From Nematocida homosporus (taxonomy: Eukaryota; Microsporidia), in contig NW_026250680.1 in the NCBI RefSeq assembly GCF_024244095.1, positions 46,816 to 110,815 on the forward strand: a stretch of 64,000 bases of DNA, read 5' to 3'. The notes under the pieces are model-generated. The model was given only the letters and a program-made list of their open reading frames with translations, did no database searches and was not told where the DNA came from. Position 1 is the stretch's first letter; each line of letters starts with the position of its first letter. Shown piece by piece: positions 53,874-62,810 of this stretch. The position numbers and the translations under genes were made by a program.

Positions 53874-56800
53874 ATGCGTGACATTGAAGATCCCAGCGAT
53901 AATTCTACAGATTTGCAAGATACTTCAGGAAGCTCTTCTTTCTCCTCCTCAGAAACCATTGAAGAAAGTGAAGAACTTATCAGAGGTAAATCAAACCGGG
54001 GTAGACCCAGATACCAACCTGAACCCACCAATAGAACAGCAGCAATGCCAGATCTACTCCGAGCTCTAGAAGCAGAAGTAGACATTTCCCTTTCTACTCC
54101 TCTGACCAGTGAACCTCTCCATCCCATTGCTACAGTCAGTACTGTAGCCCCAGATACTTCTTTATCAGGCGGTCGTATTATGTTACCTCTATCTCCATTT
54201 CTCAAACCGCGTATTCATTTTCCCATCTCTCCCCCAGACGCACTTTCTCCAGATGCTGCCCTTCATGCTCGAATCACCAACTACCAGTACATTAACAAAG
54301 GCTTGGCTGCCACCATCCAGTACCAACTCTACCTTAATAATCTTCTTATGATGAACAAAATGGCTGTACCCCATCCCACCACTACTCCTCCCACTCCTGC
54401 TACCACAACGGCCCCGGCTTCACCGGCACCTAGTTCAGTCCTTGGGACACCTATTAGTACAACTATTGGTATGGATGGTCCCGGTGATGTCCGTCGTCGG
54501 CCTAGACGTAGGACGGCTGCTCGACCTGCCCCAGAATCTTCTGATGAATCTTCAGCAGCCGAGTCAGAATCAGATTCTTTACTTGACTCGCCTGATGATC
54601 CAGTGGAGAAGATCTTAAGCCATCGATCAGAAGATGATCATTTTTACGTTAAATACCGTGGTAAGTCGTATCTGCACTGTGATTGGGTGCCTCGTTTGGC
54701 CTTAACTGAGACTAAAACAGGCGAGTTAAGACTAAGAAGGTTCTTAAGACAGGAGAAGGCCGAGCCAGAACCTGGTGCCCCTTTATTTGATCCGGCTTTA
54801 GTTGAAGTAGAACGAGTGATTGCGGAAGAGGAAGAAGTTATTCATACGGACCCTGGCTTACCTACTCCCGGTTCAACCGATCCACCTGTTCCCAATACGA
54901 CTACCCGTAAGATTTACTTGATTAAGTGGGCTAAGTTTCCCTATGAATCGGCTACGTTTGAGTACTACGACCATGTCTCAGACTGTGAAGGGTTTGAAAC
55001 TGCCCATGGAGAGTTTGTAGCCCGACGAACGGCCGCAGGACTACCGGCTAATCCTCTGGCCTGGCGGCCTTCACGTGATCGTTTACTAGTGGCTTCACCG
55101 GTCGGTCGGCAACTCCGGCCCTACCAACAAGAAGGAGTAGCCTGGCTAGTGAACAAATGGCTATTCCGGCAATCATGTATCTTAGCTGATGAAATGGGTC
55201 TGGGTAAAACAGTGCAATCAGCTACGTTCTTAGAAACAGTAGTGGCTCGAGCGGGTACACGTCGTCCCGCTTTAATTGTAGCTCCTCTTTCTACTTTACC
55301 GCACTGGGAACGTGAACTAGCTGCCTGGACTTCTTTAAGAGTTTTAACTTACCATGGATCGGCTGCTGCTCGTGAGATAATTGCTGATTTTGAAATGCGC
55401 CGGAATGATGGAGCTTTGCTTTTTGATGTTTTACTGACTACTTATGAGATGGCCATTGCCGGAACTGATACTTTAGCGCAAATAGCTTTTGGAGTAGCTG
55501 TTCTAGATGAAGCCCATCGTTTAAAGAACAGTAAGTCAAAAGCAGCTGCTACTTTACGAGCTATTGAAATAGACCATAAGGTTCTTCTTTCCGGTACACC
55601 TTTACAGAACAACTTAGGCGAGTTATGGAGTCTGTTGAACTTTATTGATCCTTTACGTTTCCCTTCCCTACGTACTTTCTTGAGTACGCATAAGATGGAG
55701 GAAGTAGGAGATGTCGAACGCATTCAGAATCTTTTGAAGCCTTTAATGCTAAGAAGAATGAAAGATGACGTAGAATCTATTCCTGGGAAGGAAGAGACTA
55801 TTGTTGAGGTAGAACTAACTATGATTCAGAAGAGGTTCTATCGAGCTATTCTGGAGAAGAACATGGAGTTTTTAGGAGCGGGTTCTTCAGCTCCTAATTT
55901 ACTTAATATCATGATGGAGTTGCGTAAGTGTTGTATTCATCCCTATCTTATCTCTGGAGCTGAAACTCAAATCTTACTGGAAAATGGAGCAGCTGAAGGA
56001 GATACAGATGCTTACTTCCGGGTTATGGTTAATGCTTCGGGTAAGTTAGTCTTCCTGGATAAGTTACTGAAGAAACTAGCTGGATCGCATAAGGTCCTGG
56101 TCTTCTCACAGATGACCAAGTGTTTAGACTTAGTAGCTGAGTACTTAGCCTGGGCCGGTTATGCTTTTGAACGGATTGATGGTACGGTTCGTGGTGATGT
56201 AAGACAAGCGGCTATTGATCGGTTTAGTAGTGATCCTGATTCTTTTGTTTTCCTTTTATGTACCCGGGCGGGTGGTGTTGGTATTAACTTAACTGCCGCT
56301 GATACAGTGATTATTTTTGATTCTGATTGGAATCCTCAAAATGACTTACAGGCCCAGGCTAGATGCCATCGAATTGGTCAAACAGTTCCAGTTAAGATTT
56401 ACAGACTTGTTACTCGGAATACTTATGAACGCGAAATGTTTGATCGGGCCAGTATGAAACTAGGTCTTGATCGGGCTGTTCTACATCGGGAACGCGAGCG
56501 AGAAACGCCTAGTGGACGTAAAGGCCGGGTTGAATCTCTACTGAAAAAAGGAGCTTACGGTGTTCTCATGGAAGCCGATGAGGTCAATGAACAGTTCTGT
56601 AATGAAGATATTGATGCAATTCTAGAGGGAAGAACTCGAGTTGTACGTACGGCCGATCAAAGTGGGAATATTTTCAGTAAAGCATCCTTCCAAGTAGCCG
56701 AAGAGATTGATGATCCTGATTTCTGGGAAAACTTACTAGTTAAACGGCAAGCGGCAGCCGCCGAAGCTACTTTACGCCGATTACTGCGTAAGATGGGTAA

Positions 56801-57746
56801 GGCTAGTTTGATGAATGAAGCTGACGTACTTGCCCGGGTAGGAGCTGGTGGAGCTCTGGAGATGGAGTTAAGAGGGACTTTACCCGATCGTGATGAAGCA
56901 GCTCGGATTATTCGAGTGGCACTTGGGGCTATGCCTAATGGAGGCGCAGGCGCCTCAGTGGGACTAGAATGGGCCGGTGCCCCAGAAGTAGGCGAACTAC
57001 CGGCTGAAGTAGATCCCGGGCGCTTACTCTTCCGGGCGAGTGTCTTAGCCGTATTCAAAGGGTACGAAGAGAACCGAGGAGCAACTGAGATTGAATGGAA
57101 GGGCTGGTCAGTGGATGATGATGATGCTTTAGTGGCACAAGTCCGGGCTAATGGCTATGGCGTGTACGACTGGGGAGTTAAACGATCGGGTGGTCGAGCG
57201 GGTGCATTATACCGTGGACGTACGGCCGATGAACTTAATGCACGTGTGCGGAAGCTTTTAGCGGCTTCTAGTCGGCGTTCTGAGTCTGAAGAAGCAAGTG
57301 GTAGTGTGGCTGCAGCGATTGAAGCTTTTGGCCGGCCTACTGCTGCTAATCGGGAAGCACTAGTACGGACGTATCGAGGACGGAATATCATAACGGAAAT
57401 GACAAGTATGATAGGCACGATTGAGGAGAACATGAAGAGAAGGCAATCACGAAGATCAGGATTTGATTCGGAGTTGGCTAAAGTCTTAACTACTCGGGTG
57501 GCTTTATTCGATCGGCTAGCGAGTGGAACTGTACCTTCTTTGCGGAAGAGTGCTGGTTTACCGCGGGGTTGGGGTCGAGCTCGTGATGAAGAGTTAGTGG
57601 AGGCTTTACTAGCTGGAGGTCTGACTAAAGAGGCAGTTGATGGTCTGGGGATAAGTGAAGAAGTTGCCTTACGACGGGCGGAAGCTTTAGCACGGAACAT
57701 GTCCATTCGTGTGGAAGAGCCTGAAACTACAGCTTCAGATAGTTAA
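53874..57746 (+). CDS. CHD1: Chd1-type chromatin remodeler (double chromodomain, SNF2 ATPase)
   Basis: A 1,290-residue nucleosome-spacing ATPase. After a disordered Ser/Thr/Pro N-terminus, chromodomain 1 (about 242-300, FYVKYRGKSYLHCDW) and chromodomain 2 (about 340-385, KIYLIKWAKFPYESATFE) precede the ATPase: ADEMGLGKT (438), DEAH (544), GTPLQNN, VFSQM (742), and TRAGGVGINLTAADTVIIFDSDWNPQND (798-823) with HRIGQ. A SANT/SLIDE-like DNA-binding region is probable near 1040-1120. No PHD fingers are present, which favours Chd1 over Mi-2. The last 400 residues are unusually Ala/Gly/Arg-rich and the DNA locally more GC-rich. Start moved from TTG to ATG at 53874; the ATG follows a T-rich tract. Confidence 0.92.
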   Translation: MRDIEDPSDNSTDLQDTSGSSSFSSSETIEESEELIRGKSNRGRPRYQPEPTNRTAAMPDLLRALEAEVDISLSTPLTSEPLHPIATVSTVAPDTSLSGGRIMLPLSPFLKPRIHFPISPPDALSPDAALHARITNYQYINKGLAATIQYQLYLNNLLMMNKMAVPHPTTTPPTPATTTAPASPAPSSVLGTPISTTIGMDGPGDVRRRPRRRTAARPAPESSDESSAAESESDSLLDSPDDPVEKILSHRSEDDHFYVKYRGKSYLHCDWVPRLALTETKTGELRLRRFLRQEKAEPEPGAPLFDPALVEVERVIAEEEEVIHTDPGLPTPGSTDPPVPNTTTRKIYLIKWAKFPYESATFEYYDHVSDCEGFETAHGEFVARRTAAGLPANPLAWRPSRDRLLVASPVGRQLRPYQQEGVAWLVNKWLFRQSCILADEMGLGKTVQSATFLETVVARAGTRRPALIVAPLSTLPHWERELAAWTSLRVLTYHGSAAAREIIADFEMRRNDGALLFDVLLTTYEMAIAGTDTLAQIAFGVAVLDEAHRLKNSKSKAAATLRAIEIDHKVLLSGTPLQNNLGELWSLLNFIDPLRFPSLRTFLSTHKMEEVGDVERIQNLLKPLMLRRMKDDVESIPGKEETIVEVELTMIQKRFYRAILEKNMEFLGAGSSAPNLLNIMMELRKCCIHPYLISGAETQILLENGAAEGDTDAYFRVMVNASGKLVFLDKLLKKLAGSHKVLVFSQMTKCLDLVAEYLAWAGYAFERIDGTVRGDVRQAAIDRFSSDPDSFVFLLCTRAGGVGINLTAADTVIIFDSDWNPQNDLQAQARCHRIGQTVPVKIYRLVTRNTYEREMFDRASMKLGLDRAVLHRERERETPSGRKGRVESLLKKGAYGVLMEADEVNEQFCNEDIDAILEGRTRVVRTADQSGNIFSKASFQVAEEIDDPDFWENLLVKRQAAAAEATLRRLLRKMGKASLMNEADVLARVGAGGALEMELRGTLPDRDEAARIIRVALGAMPNGGAGASVGLEWAGAPEVGELPAEVDPGRLLFRASVLAVFKGYEENRGATEIEWKGWSVDDDDALVAQVRANGYGVYDWGVKRSGGRAGALYRGRTADELNARVRKLLAASSRRSESEEASGSVAAAIEAFGRPTAANREALVRTYRGRNIITEMTSMIGTIEENMKRRQSRRSGFDSELAKVLTTRVALFDRLASGTVPSLRKSAGLPRGWGRARDEELVEALLAGGLTKEAVDGLGISEEVALRRAEALARNMSIRVEEPETTASDS

Positions 57747-57986
57747 TTGTGTTAGTAAGTAGGTTAGGTTAGGTTGAGTTAAGTTAGGTTAGTAGTGTGG
57801 GGGTAGTGATAGCAATAAAGTATTCTCTATAACAATAATTGGTGATGTGTGATAGTTAAGATAAGATGGGGTAGTGTAGGGTAGTGTGGTGTGTGATAGT
57901 TAGGTTGAGTTAAGATAAGATAAAGTACTCTAAACCAAGTGGTGACATTTATTTGTGAGGCTGGGTAGTTATGTTTGTGTAGGTGT
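57747..57986. other. Intergenic, G+T-rich, convergent 3' ends
   Basis: 240 bases: TTAGGTTAGGTTGAG near 57763 and GTAGTGTGGTGTGTGATAG words. The TTAGG units are too few to be a telomere. No gene seen. Confidence 0.6.
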
Positions 57987-58562
57987 TTAAACAACGGGAG
58001 GAATAAGAAGTAAGATTGATTTGTATCCACCAATAGCTCCGAGTACAGCGAATATCAAGAACAGAACAACCAGGCCGGCTATAAAGGCGGGTAGATTGTC
58101 TTTGATTGTACTGCCGATCTTGTTCTCGTCGTCTCGGTTAACGATTACGTATACTAGAGCGGCAATACATGCAATGGCCAATAAGATCAAAAGGGCAGTT
58201 AATCCGTAGCAAAGTGCTGGACTAATATCCATGTTTTTGATCCAATTTATGAACGAATCCCACATGCCTATATCGGCAACCTTATTTTTCACTACAGATG
58301 CAGCAGGTGCTGCATCTCCTGCTCCTGCTCCTGCTCCACCTGCTCCTGCTCCTGCTCCACCTGCTCCTGTTCCTGCTCCACCTGCTCCTGTTCCTGTTCC
58401 TGTTCCTGCTCCTGCTCCACCTGCTCCTGTTCCTGCTCCTGCTCCTGCTCCACCTGCTCCTGTTCCTGCTCCTGCTCCTGCCGCACCACCGGTGGCTCCT
58501 TCTCCTTGTGCACTAACATTTCCCCCCGTTGGGTTTGCAACGTCTTTTTCAAGCTCTGGCAT
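57987..58562 (-). CDS. Gly/Ala/Thr-repeat membrane protein, unknown function
   Basis: A 191-residue protein. Residues about 21-83 consist of GAGAGTGAGGA-type repeats, Ala/Gly/Thr only. Then come a short amphipathic region (DIGMWDSFINWIKNM) and two membrane segments (ALCYGLTALLILLAIACIAALVYVIV, about 119-143; PAFIAGLVVLFLIFAVLGAIGGY, about 158-180). There is no signal peptide, so the protein is anchored by its C-terminal hairpin with the repeat facing the cytosol or the outside. The DNA behind the repeat is made of 3-base-multiple units, so length variation would keep the frame. No family recognised. Confidence 0.55.
   Translation of the reverse strand: MPELEKDVANPTGGNVSAQGEGATGGAAGAGAGTGAGGAGAGAGTGAGGAGAGTGTGTGAGGAGTGAGGAGAGAGGAGAGAGDAAPAASVVKNKVADIGMWDSFINWIKNMDISPALCYGLTALLILLAIACIAALVYVIVNRDDENKIGSTIKDNLPAFIAGLVVLFLIFAVLGAIGGYKSILLLIPPVV
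58312..58490. repeat. In-frame GCTCCTGCTCCACCT-type repeat
   Basis: Degenerate 9-18 base units (TGCTCC, TGTTCC, TGCTCCACC) encode the Gly/Ala/Thr repeat on the minus strand. Likely to vary in length between isolates. Confidence 0.85.
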
Positions 58563-58894
58563 TTGATGATATCATGATCAGTCGGTTATTTATAGTTTTA
58601 ACGGGGCAATAACTAACTGCTGATTTGTGATTTATTCGGCATGTATAGTTATAATTAACAAATAAACAGTTAAGTTGATGCCAGTTGGTTATTAGCCTTA
58701 ATTGGGCCAATTGTGTGATTTAGTGGTTTATTGGTAACTTATAATACGAGTATTGGCCGTGGCTCTGTTGATCATTTCATTGGTTCTGGTGGATGTAATA
58801 ATCCTAGTCCAGTGGATAGTATTGAAAACATTGGATCTTTGAATAAATAGGGATTTATTAGGCTAGTGTGCAGCTTGACTCTACCTCGGTACAA
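58563..58894. other. Intergenic, 332 bases, nothing recognised
   Basis: AT-rich DNA between two minus-strand genes; it contains TTGGCCGTGG (58752) and GTGGATGTAATAATCC, but no CArG box, CRE or frame. Confidence 0.55.
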
Positions 58895-59950
58895 CTAGCT
58901 AATGATCTTGGAATTCGCCTTCTTGGTTTTAGACTGTTTTTGAGGCGAATTGCCTCTCTTGCTTCGAAACCAGTTTATAATGCCGTGCTTTTTGGTACTA
59001 CTACTCTTGTTATTGTTATCCGGTGCTTTACAAGTAAATTGTGACTGTGTGGTTTGATTGGGTGGTAAAGAATACCGATTAGAAATGTTATTAGCAGCTG
59101 GTTTGGTTTCCTCGGGAAGGAATGCCGTAGAGTGGGCGTGTTTTATGTTGGTAGTGACTGGAAGATTGGAGGAATTGTCTTGGGGTGCTGGAGAAAAAGA
59201 AACGTGTTTGTTCGCGGTGCTATCATCACTAGGAGACTGGCTGGAACATAGTCTCTGGTAGGGAACTTGGTCGGACTCTGGGTCGGGTTGAGTTACCTGA
59301 TTGGTCGCAGTATCCCCGGGATTTGACTTACTAGCTTGTTTGTCCAAAGAAGTTGTGTCATTGGAAATGCTTGCTTCATAAGTAGTGCTTGAACTACTTG
59401 TTGCATCGCTCTCTTCTTCCGGGATGAGTGCTTGCATAGATTGTCGGGATTTACATGAAGTGAGTGCCGGTGGTGGTGGCGTAGATGCGCGGATTTTAAA
59501 TGAAGTGGGTCGTCGGGGTTGGGTCGCTTCAACTCTTCTGGGCGGAGATCGTGGGACTTGGTAATGCCCCTCTTCCATAGCTGGTTGATCGGGACACTCT
59601 GTGGGCATGAGCTGTAGTGCTTGATCATACATCCCAAAACATTGTGATCGAATTGGCGAACCATTGTCCGAGAGACTAGGCGAGCTCATTTCCACATAAA
59701 TAGGCTCATTATTAGCATCCTTGACATTCTCAAAAGGTCCTGTTAATGCAAGTGAGCTATCATCCTGTGTGGGTGTAATGATCTCTATAATTGTAACATG
59801 GCTAATAGTTTCTTTCTGTATCTGTGAACTGTAAACCGCCCGCCGACCCGTACTTATAGTTATTGTAGTTTTAGTCTGCGGAATATGATAACTTGTTGTG
59901 CTATCAATCATACCAATTATTGAAAGAAAAAGACCGAACAATCGCCACAT
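58895..59950 (-). CDS. Secreted Ser/Thr/Pro-rich protein, unknown function
   Basis: A 351-residue protein. Residues 1-20 (MWRLFGLFLSIIGMIDSTTS) form a signal peptide. The mature chain is largely disordered and Ser/Thr/Pro/Asn-rich, with proline motifs (RSPPRR, QPRRPTS, STPPPPA near 130-165) that could bind SH3-type domains. Several N-X-S/T sequons are present (for example NDTT, NQTT). The C-terminus is very basic (WFRSKRGNSPQKQSKTKKANSK), like a nuclear localisation signal. A secreted protein with a basic tail could act in the host nucleus, but this is speculation. No family recognised. Confidence 0.5.
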   Translation of the reverse strand: MWRLFGLFLSIIGMIDSTTSYHIPQTKTTITISTGRRAVYSSQIQKETISHVTIIEIITPTQDDSSLALTGPFENVKDANNEPIYVEMSSPSLSDNGSPIRSQCFGMYDQALQLMPTECPDQPAMEEGHYQVPRSPPRRVEATQPRRPTSFKIRASTPPPPALTSCKSRQSMQALIPEEESDATSSSSTTYEASISNDTTSLDKQASKSNPGDTATNQVTQPDPESDQVPYQRLCSSQSPSDDSTANKHVSFSPAPQDNSSNLPVTTNIKHAHSTAFLPEETKPAANNISNRYSLPPNQTTQSQFTCKAPDNNNKSSSTKKHGIINWFRSKRGNSPQKQSKTKKANSKIIS

Positions 59951-60434
59951 GTGTTATCATTGCATTATTCTCTTTTGGTTTTATAGAGAGACCGATCAAA
60001 ATCTTGTTTTTGAATATCAGTTAAATTTAGCCAAATACACAGTTGTTATTACTATACTCCCAAATACTCCTACCTCGCCAACACCAGATTACTCCAATCA
60101 CCAACCTCCTCTCACTATCACCACCTCCACTCCCACTCCCAAACTAACTCAATCCACTCCACTCCCACTCCCACTCCCACTCCCACCTCACCCCAATCCA
60201 AACTAACCCAACTCAATCCAATCCAATCCAAACTAATCCAATTCAATCTTATGTTTTAAGACAAGACAAGATAATTATGAAAGAGTATGCCTAAAAAGCC
60301 AATAAAAAGCTTCCAAAAGATACTATCTTATCCAACCCAATACTAACCCAATACTAATCCTAATCTAGCCTACCTTAACCCTATACTAAGCCCAGTCTGA
60401 TCTCATAAAGTCGATTTTTATTTGTTTCTCTAAT
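59951..60434. other. Intergenic, 484 bases, A+C-rich
   Basis: It lies between the secreted protein start and the gamma-COP start (divergent). Contains a CTCCCA hexamer repeat (60151-60190), CAATCCAATCC words, and CCCAATACTAACCCAATACTAATCC near 60337. No gene seen. Confidence 0.65.
60151..60190. repeat. CTCCCA microsatellite
   Basis: Four to five tandem CTCCCA units with flanking degenerate copies; noncoding. Confidence 0.75.
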
Positions 60435-62672
60435 ATGACAGCTTCTCATACAAGAGCTAAAGAAGGCGCTATTTTAGGTATGAATGTGTTTACTGAACGG
60501 ATACTCGTATCCAGAAGGTGTGTACATGCCCTTGTTGAAGTTCTGAAAGAAATCACCACTAAAGACTTTTCAGAATTAGAGATAGACACTGTGATTTCCA
60601 GAATTCTACACGTGTTTCAATCCAAAGATGCTTATCTCAAACTCTTATGCTTTGCCTTTATCAGAAGTGTAGCTGAAATGTCCTCCGGTGCTTTTGTAGC
60701 CATTAATGCCCTGGTGCGCACTTTAAGTGCTAAACAAGGCTTACGTCCTGATATTCTTAAGCTCCTGCTTCAGATTACACCCACAGCTATGCTAGATGAC
60801 TGTTCCAAGTACGTCCAACAAAGTCTCATTGAAACTGAGTATAAATCTTTAGATATGATTGTCCCAGTCCTGTTATATGCACCAGAACAAACAGTAAGTG
60901 ATTGGTTTACAGGCACTGGCTGGATGCGCGGTCTGAATACTTCTGGCGCCCTAGGCAATGCTATCTTACTTATGAGCCGATGCCGACCCCAAGAAAGCAA
61001 AGATATCATTAAACTTATCTGCTCTTCTTATCTAAAAGGGTACAGCTCAGTTCTAGCCATGCGTTTCATGCAGCAGTACATCAAAACCAACCAACATGCC
61101 CAGAAGAGATTCTACTCTTGTTTAAAGCTAGAAGAAACAGATGAAGCGACTTTCATTGAAACGGTTAGGAGTTTATTGAAAATGCCAGATACAGATTGTT
61201 CTAAGTACATTGATACGTCCGTTAAAGGTTTACGTACTTTACTTATGTCCAAATGCACAGTTACTCGTGTAGCTGCTCTACGTACTATTGATATGTTGGC
61301 CTCCTCGCCCTATAAGAACAAACTAGCCCCTCTACGGGCTGAAGTAGAAGAAATGCTTTCTAAAGGTAGTACTGTAGCCCTGTTAAGTATGGGTATTCTT
61401 TTAAAGATAGGTACTAAGCAGGTAGCTAGCAAAGTAGCTCAACAACTGCCTAAACTACTAGCTGAAATGGGAGAGGAACAAAAACTAGCAATTATGGAAT
61501 CGGTTGGGAAACTTTGTGAAAGATTTGGCTGTGAGTCCTGGGTTGATGTGCTTAAAGAGGCCTTACATAGTACTAGTACATGTCCTTATAAGGTAAAAGT
61601 TGTTAAAATTGTGGCGGATGTGCTTAAAAACACTAAAAATTCCGATTTAAGAGCTAAGATAGAAGAGATTCTTTGTGCGTATGTGGAAGATTCACCCTTC
61701 CCCCGTGTAACTACTGAGATTCTTGGTGTACTCCTGGGGAAGAATACGCCGCAGTACAAAGTTTGTCTCATGAACCGTATGATCTTAGATAATGAAAGTG
61801 TTGCCCCGGCGATAGAACTAGCTCTAACAGCTGAAGGTGAACAAGGTCCTTTCTCTGTACTCTTCCAAGAGTCTCTAGAAGCCCCGGAGTACTTACTGAG
61901 TGGAACTGAGAACAGTATTCTCCTGGCGGCTAAGGAAGAGTTGGGAGAAGATGCCCAGTTCTTTGAAATGGAGAAGAAGAAGGTTTCGGCTATGGAGAGT
62001 AAGTACGGTTCACCTGAGCTTAAGACTTCTCGGCCACATATTCTGAACCGTACGGAAAGTGAGTTCTTGATTACAGCTACTAAGCATATCTTCCGGGAGT
62101 TCATTGTTTTGCAGTATACAGTGGTTAGTAAGATTGATTGTGTTTTAGAAGAAGGTTTGTTATCTGTGTTTTTGGGAGATAAGATAGTGGGGAGTGAAAA
62201 GATCTATTTACGTGGGAAAGAAAGTACGGTATGCTTTATCAAGATAGATATGGCTGATTTTAATCAACTTTGTGGCCAGACTATTTCTAGTGCCTTTGCC
62301 TATACAGTCAGTGATAATCGGGAGTATGAGGAGGGAGAAGTCCGATTGGTCGCTTATGACATTGTTCCGGCTGATTTTGTGGCTCCGGTTTATGAAAGCT
62401 ATCAATTTACAGGTGAGGATACGATTACTAAAGAGTTTAAATTTGCGATGACTGCCCCTAGTCTTATCAGTGAATTAAAAAAGATCTTTGATATCTCGAT
62501 GGCTGAAGAGAAGACCAATGAGTTTATTTGTCGGGGATCGTTTATCTTTACTGATGATCCGGTGGAAGTACAGGTTAAGGTTAAGGAGTCCGGTAGTAAG
62601 TCAAAAGCAGAGATCAGTATTTCTTCAACCTCGCCGGAAATTCGTGAATTACTAATGAATTCAATTGCCTAA
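60435..62672 (+). CDS. SEC21: Coatomer subunit gamma (gamma-COP/Sec21)
   Basis: A 745-residue COPI coat subunit (yeast Sec21 935), shortened mainly in the trunk and linker. The N-terminal adaptin-like trunk of HEAT helices (about 1-480) begins with FTERILVSRRCVHALVEVL. A linker (about 510-540) leads to the appendage: NRTESEFLITATKHIFREFIVLQYTVVSKI (about 535) and later ADFVAPVYESYQFTGED and SSTSPEIRELLMNSIA. The appendage with both sandwich and platform halves distinguishes gamma-COP from adaptor trunks, and the end motif SS-x-x-x-x-[IV]-RELL fits Sec21. COPI carries Golgi-to-ER traffic. ATG at 60435. Confidence 0.85.
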   Translation: MTASHTRAKEGAILGMNVFTERILVSRRCVHALVEVLKEITTKDFSELEIDTVISRILHVFQSKDAYLKLLCFAFIRSVAEMSSGAFVAINALVRTLSAKQGLRPDILKLLLQITPTAMLDDCSKYVQQSLIETEYKSLDMIVPVLLYAPEQTVSDWFTGTGWMRGLNTSGALGNAILLMSRCRPQESKDIIKLICSSYLKGYSSVLAMRFMQQYIKTNQHAQKRFYSCLKLEETDEATFIETVRSLLKMPDTDCSKYIDTSVKGLRTLLMSKCTVTRVAALRTIDMLASSPYKNKLAPLRAEVEEMLSKGSTVALLSMGILLKIGTKQVASKVAQQLPKLLAEMGEEQKLAIMESVGKLCERFGCESWVDVLKEALHSTSTCPYKVKVVKIVADVLKNTKNSDLRAKIEEILCAYVEDSPFPRVTTEILGVLLGKNTPQYKVCLMNRMILDNESVAPAIELALTAEGEQGPFSVLFQESLEAPEYLLSGTENSILLAAKEELGEDAQFFEMEKKKVSAMESKYGSPELKTSRPHILNRTESEFLITATKHIFREFIVLQYTVVSKIDCVLEEGLLSVFLGDKIVGSEKIYLRGKESTVCFIKIDMADFNQLCGQTISSAFAYTVSDNREYEEGEVRLVAYDIVPADFVAPVYESYQFTGEDTITKEFKFAMTAPSLISELKKIFDISMAEEKTNEFICRGSFIFTDDPVEVQVKVKESGSKSKAEISISSTSPEIRELLMNSIA

Positions 62673-62810
62673 TGGTTCTAACATTGTTTTGTCGCCCTGC
62701 CTGTACCAAAGAAACCGAATGCAAACAAAATCAAACAGATCATCATTGGATTTGATTTCAAACAAAGTCTCAATTAAAGAAATAAAAGGCACGATCAAAA
62801 TCTATATCAG
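62673..62810. other. Short intergenic gap
   Basis: 138 AT-rich bases between gamma-COP and the Gly-rich secreted protein. No CArG box seen. Confidence 0.5.

Noticed and set aside
57760..57800. TTAGG repeats after Chd1
   Set aside because: Only three or four units mixed with GTTGAGTTAAG words, the same as other intergenic repeats.
58231..58566. Pro/Ala-repeat frame on the plus strand
   Set aside because: Shadow of the Gly/Ala/Thr repeat gene on the minus strand; the minus frame carries two proper membrane segments.
395..62810. tRNA or rRNA genes in the gaps
   Set aside because: I looked for GGTTCGAATCC-like B boxes and their complements by eye in the gaps and found none.
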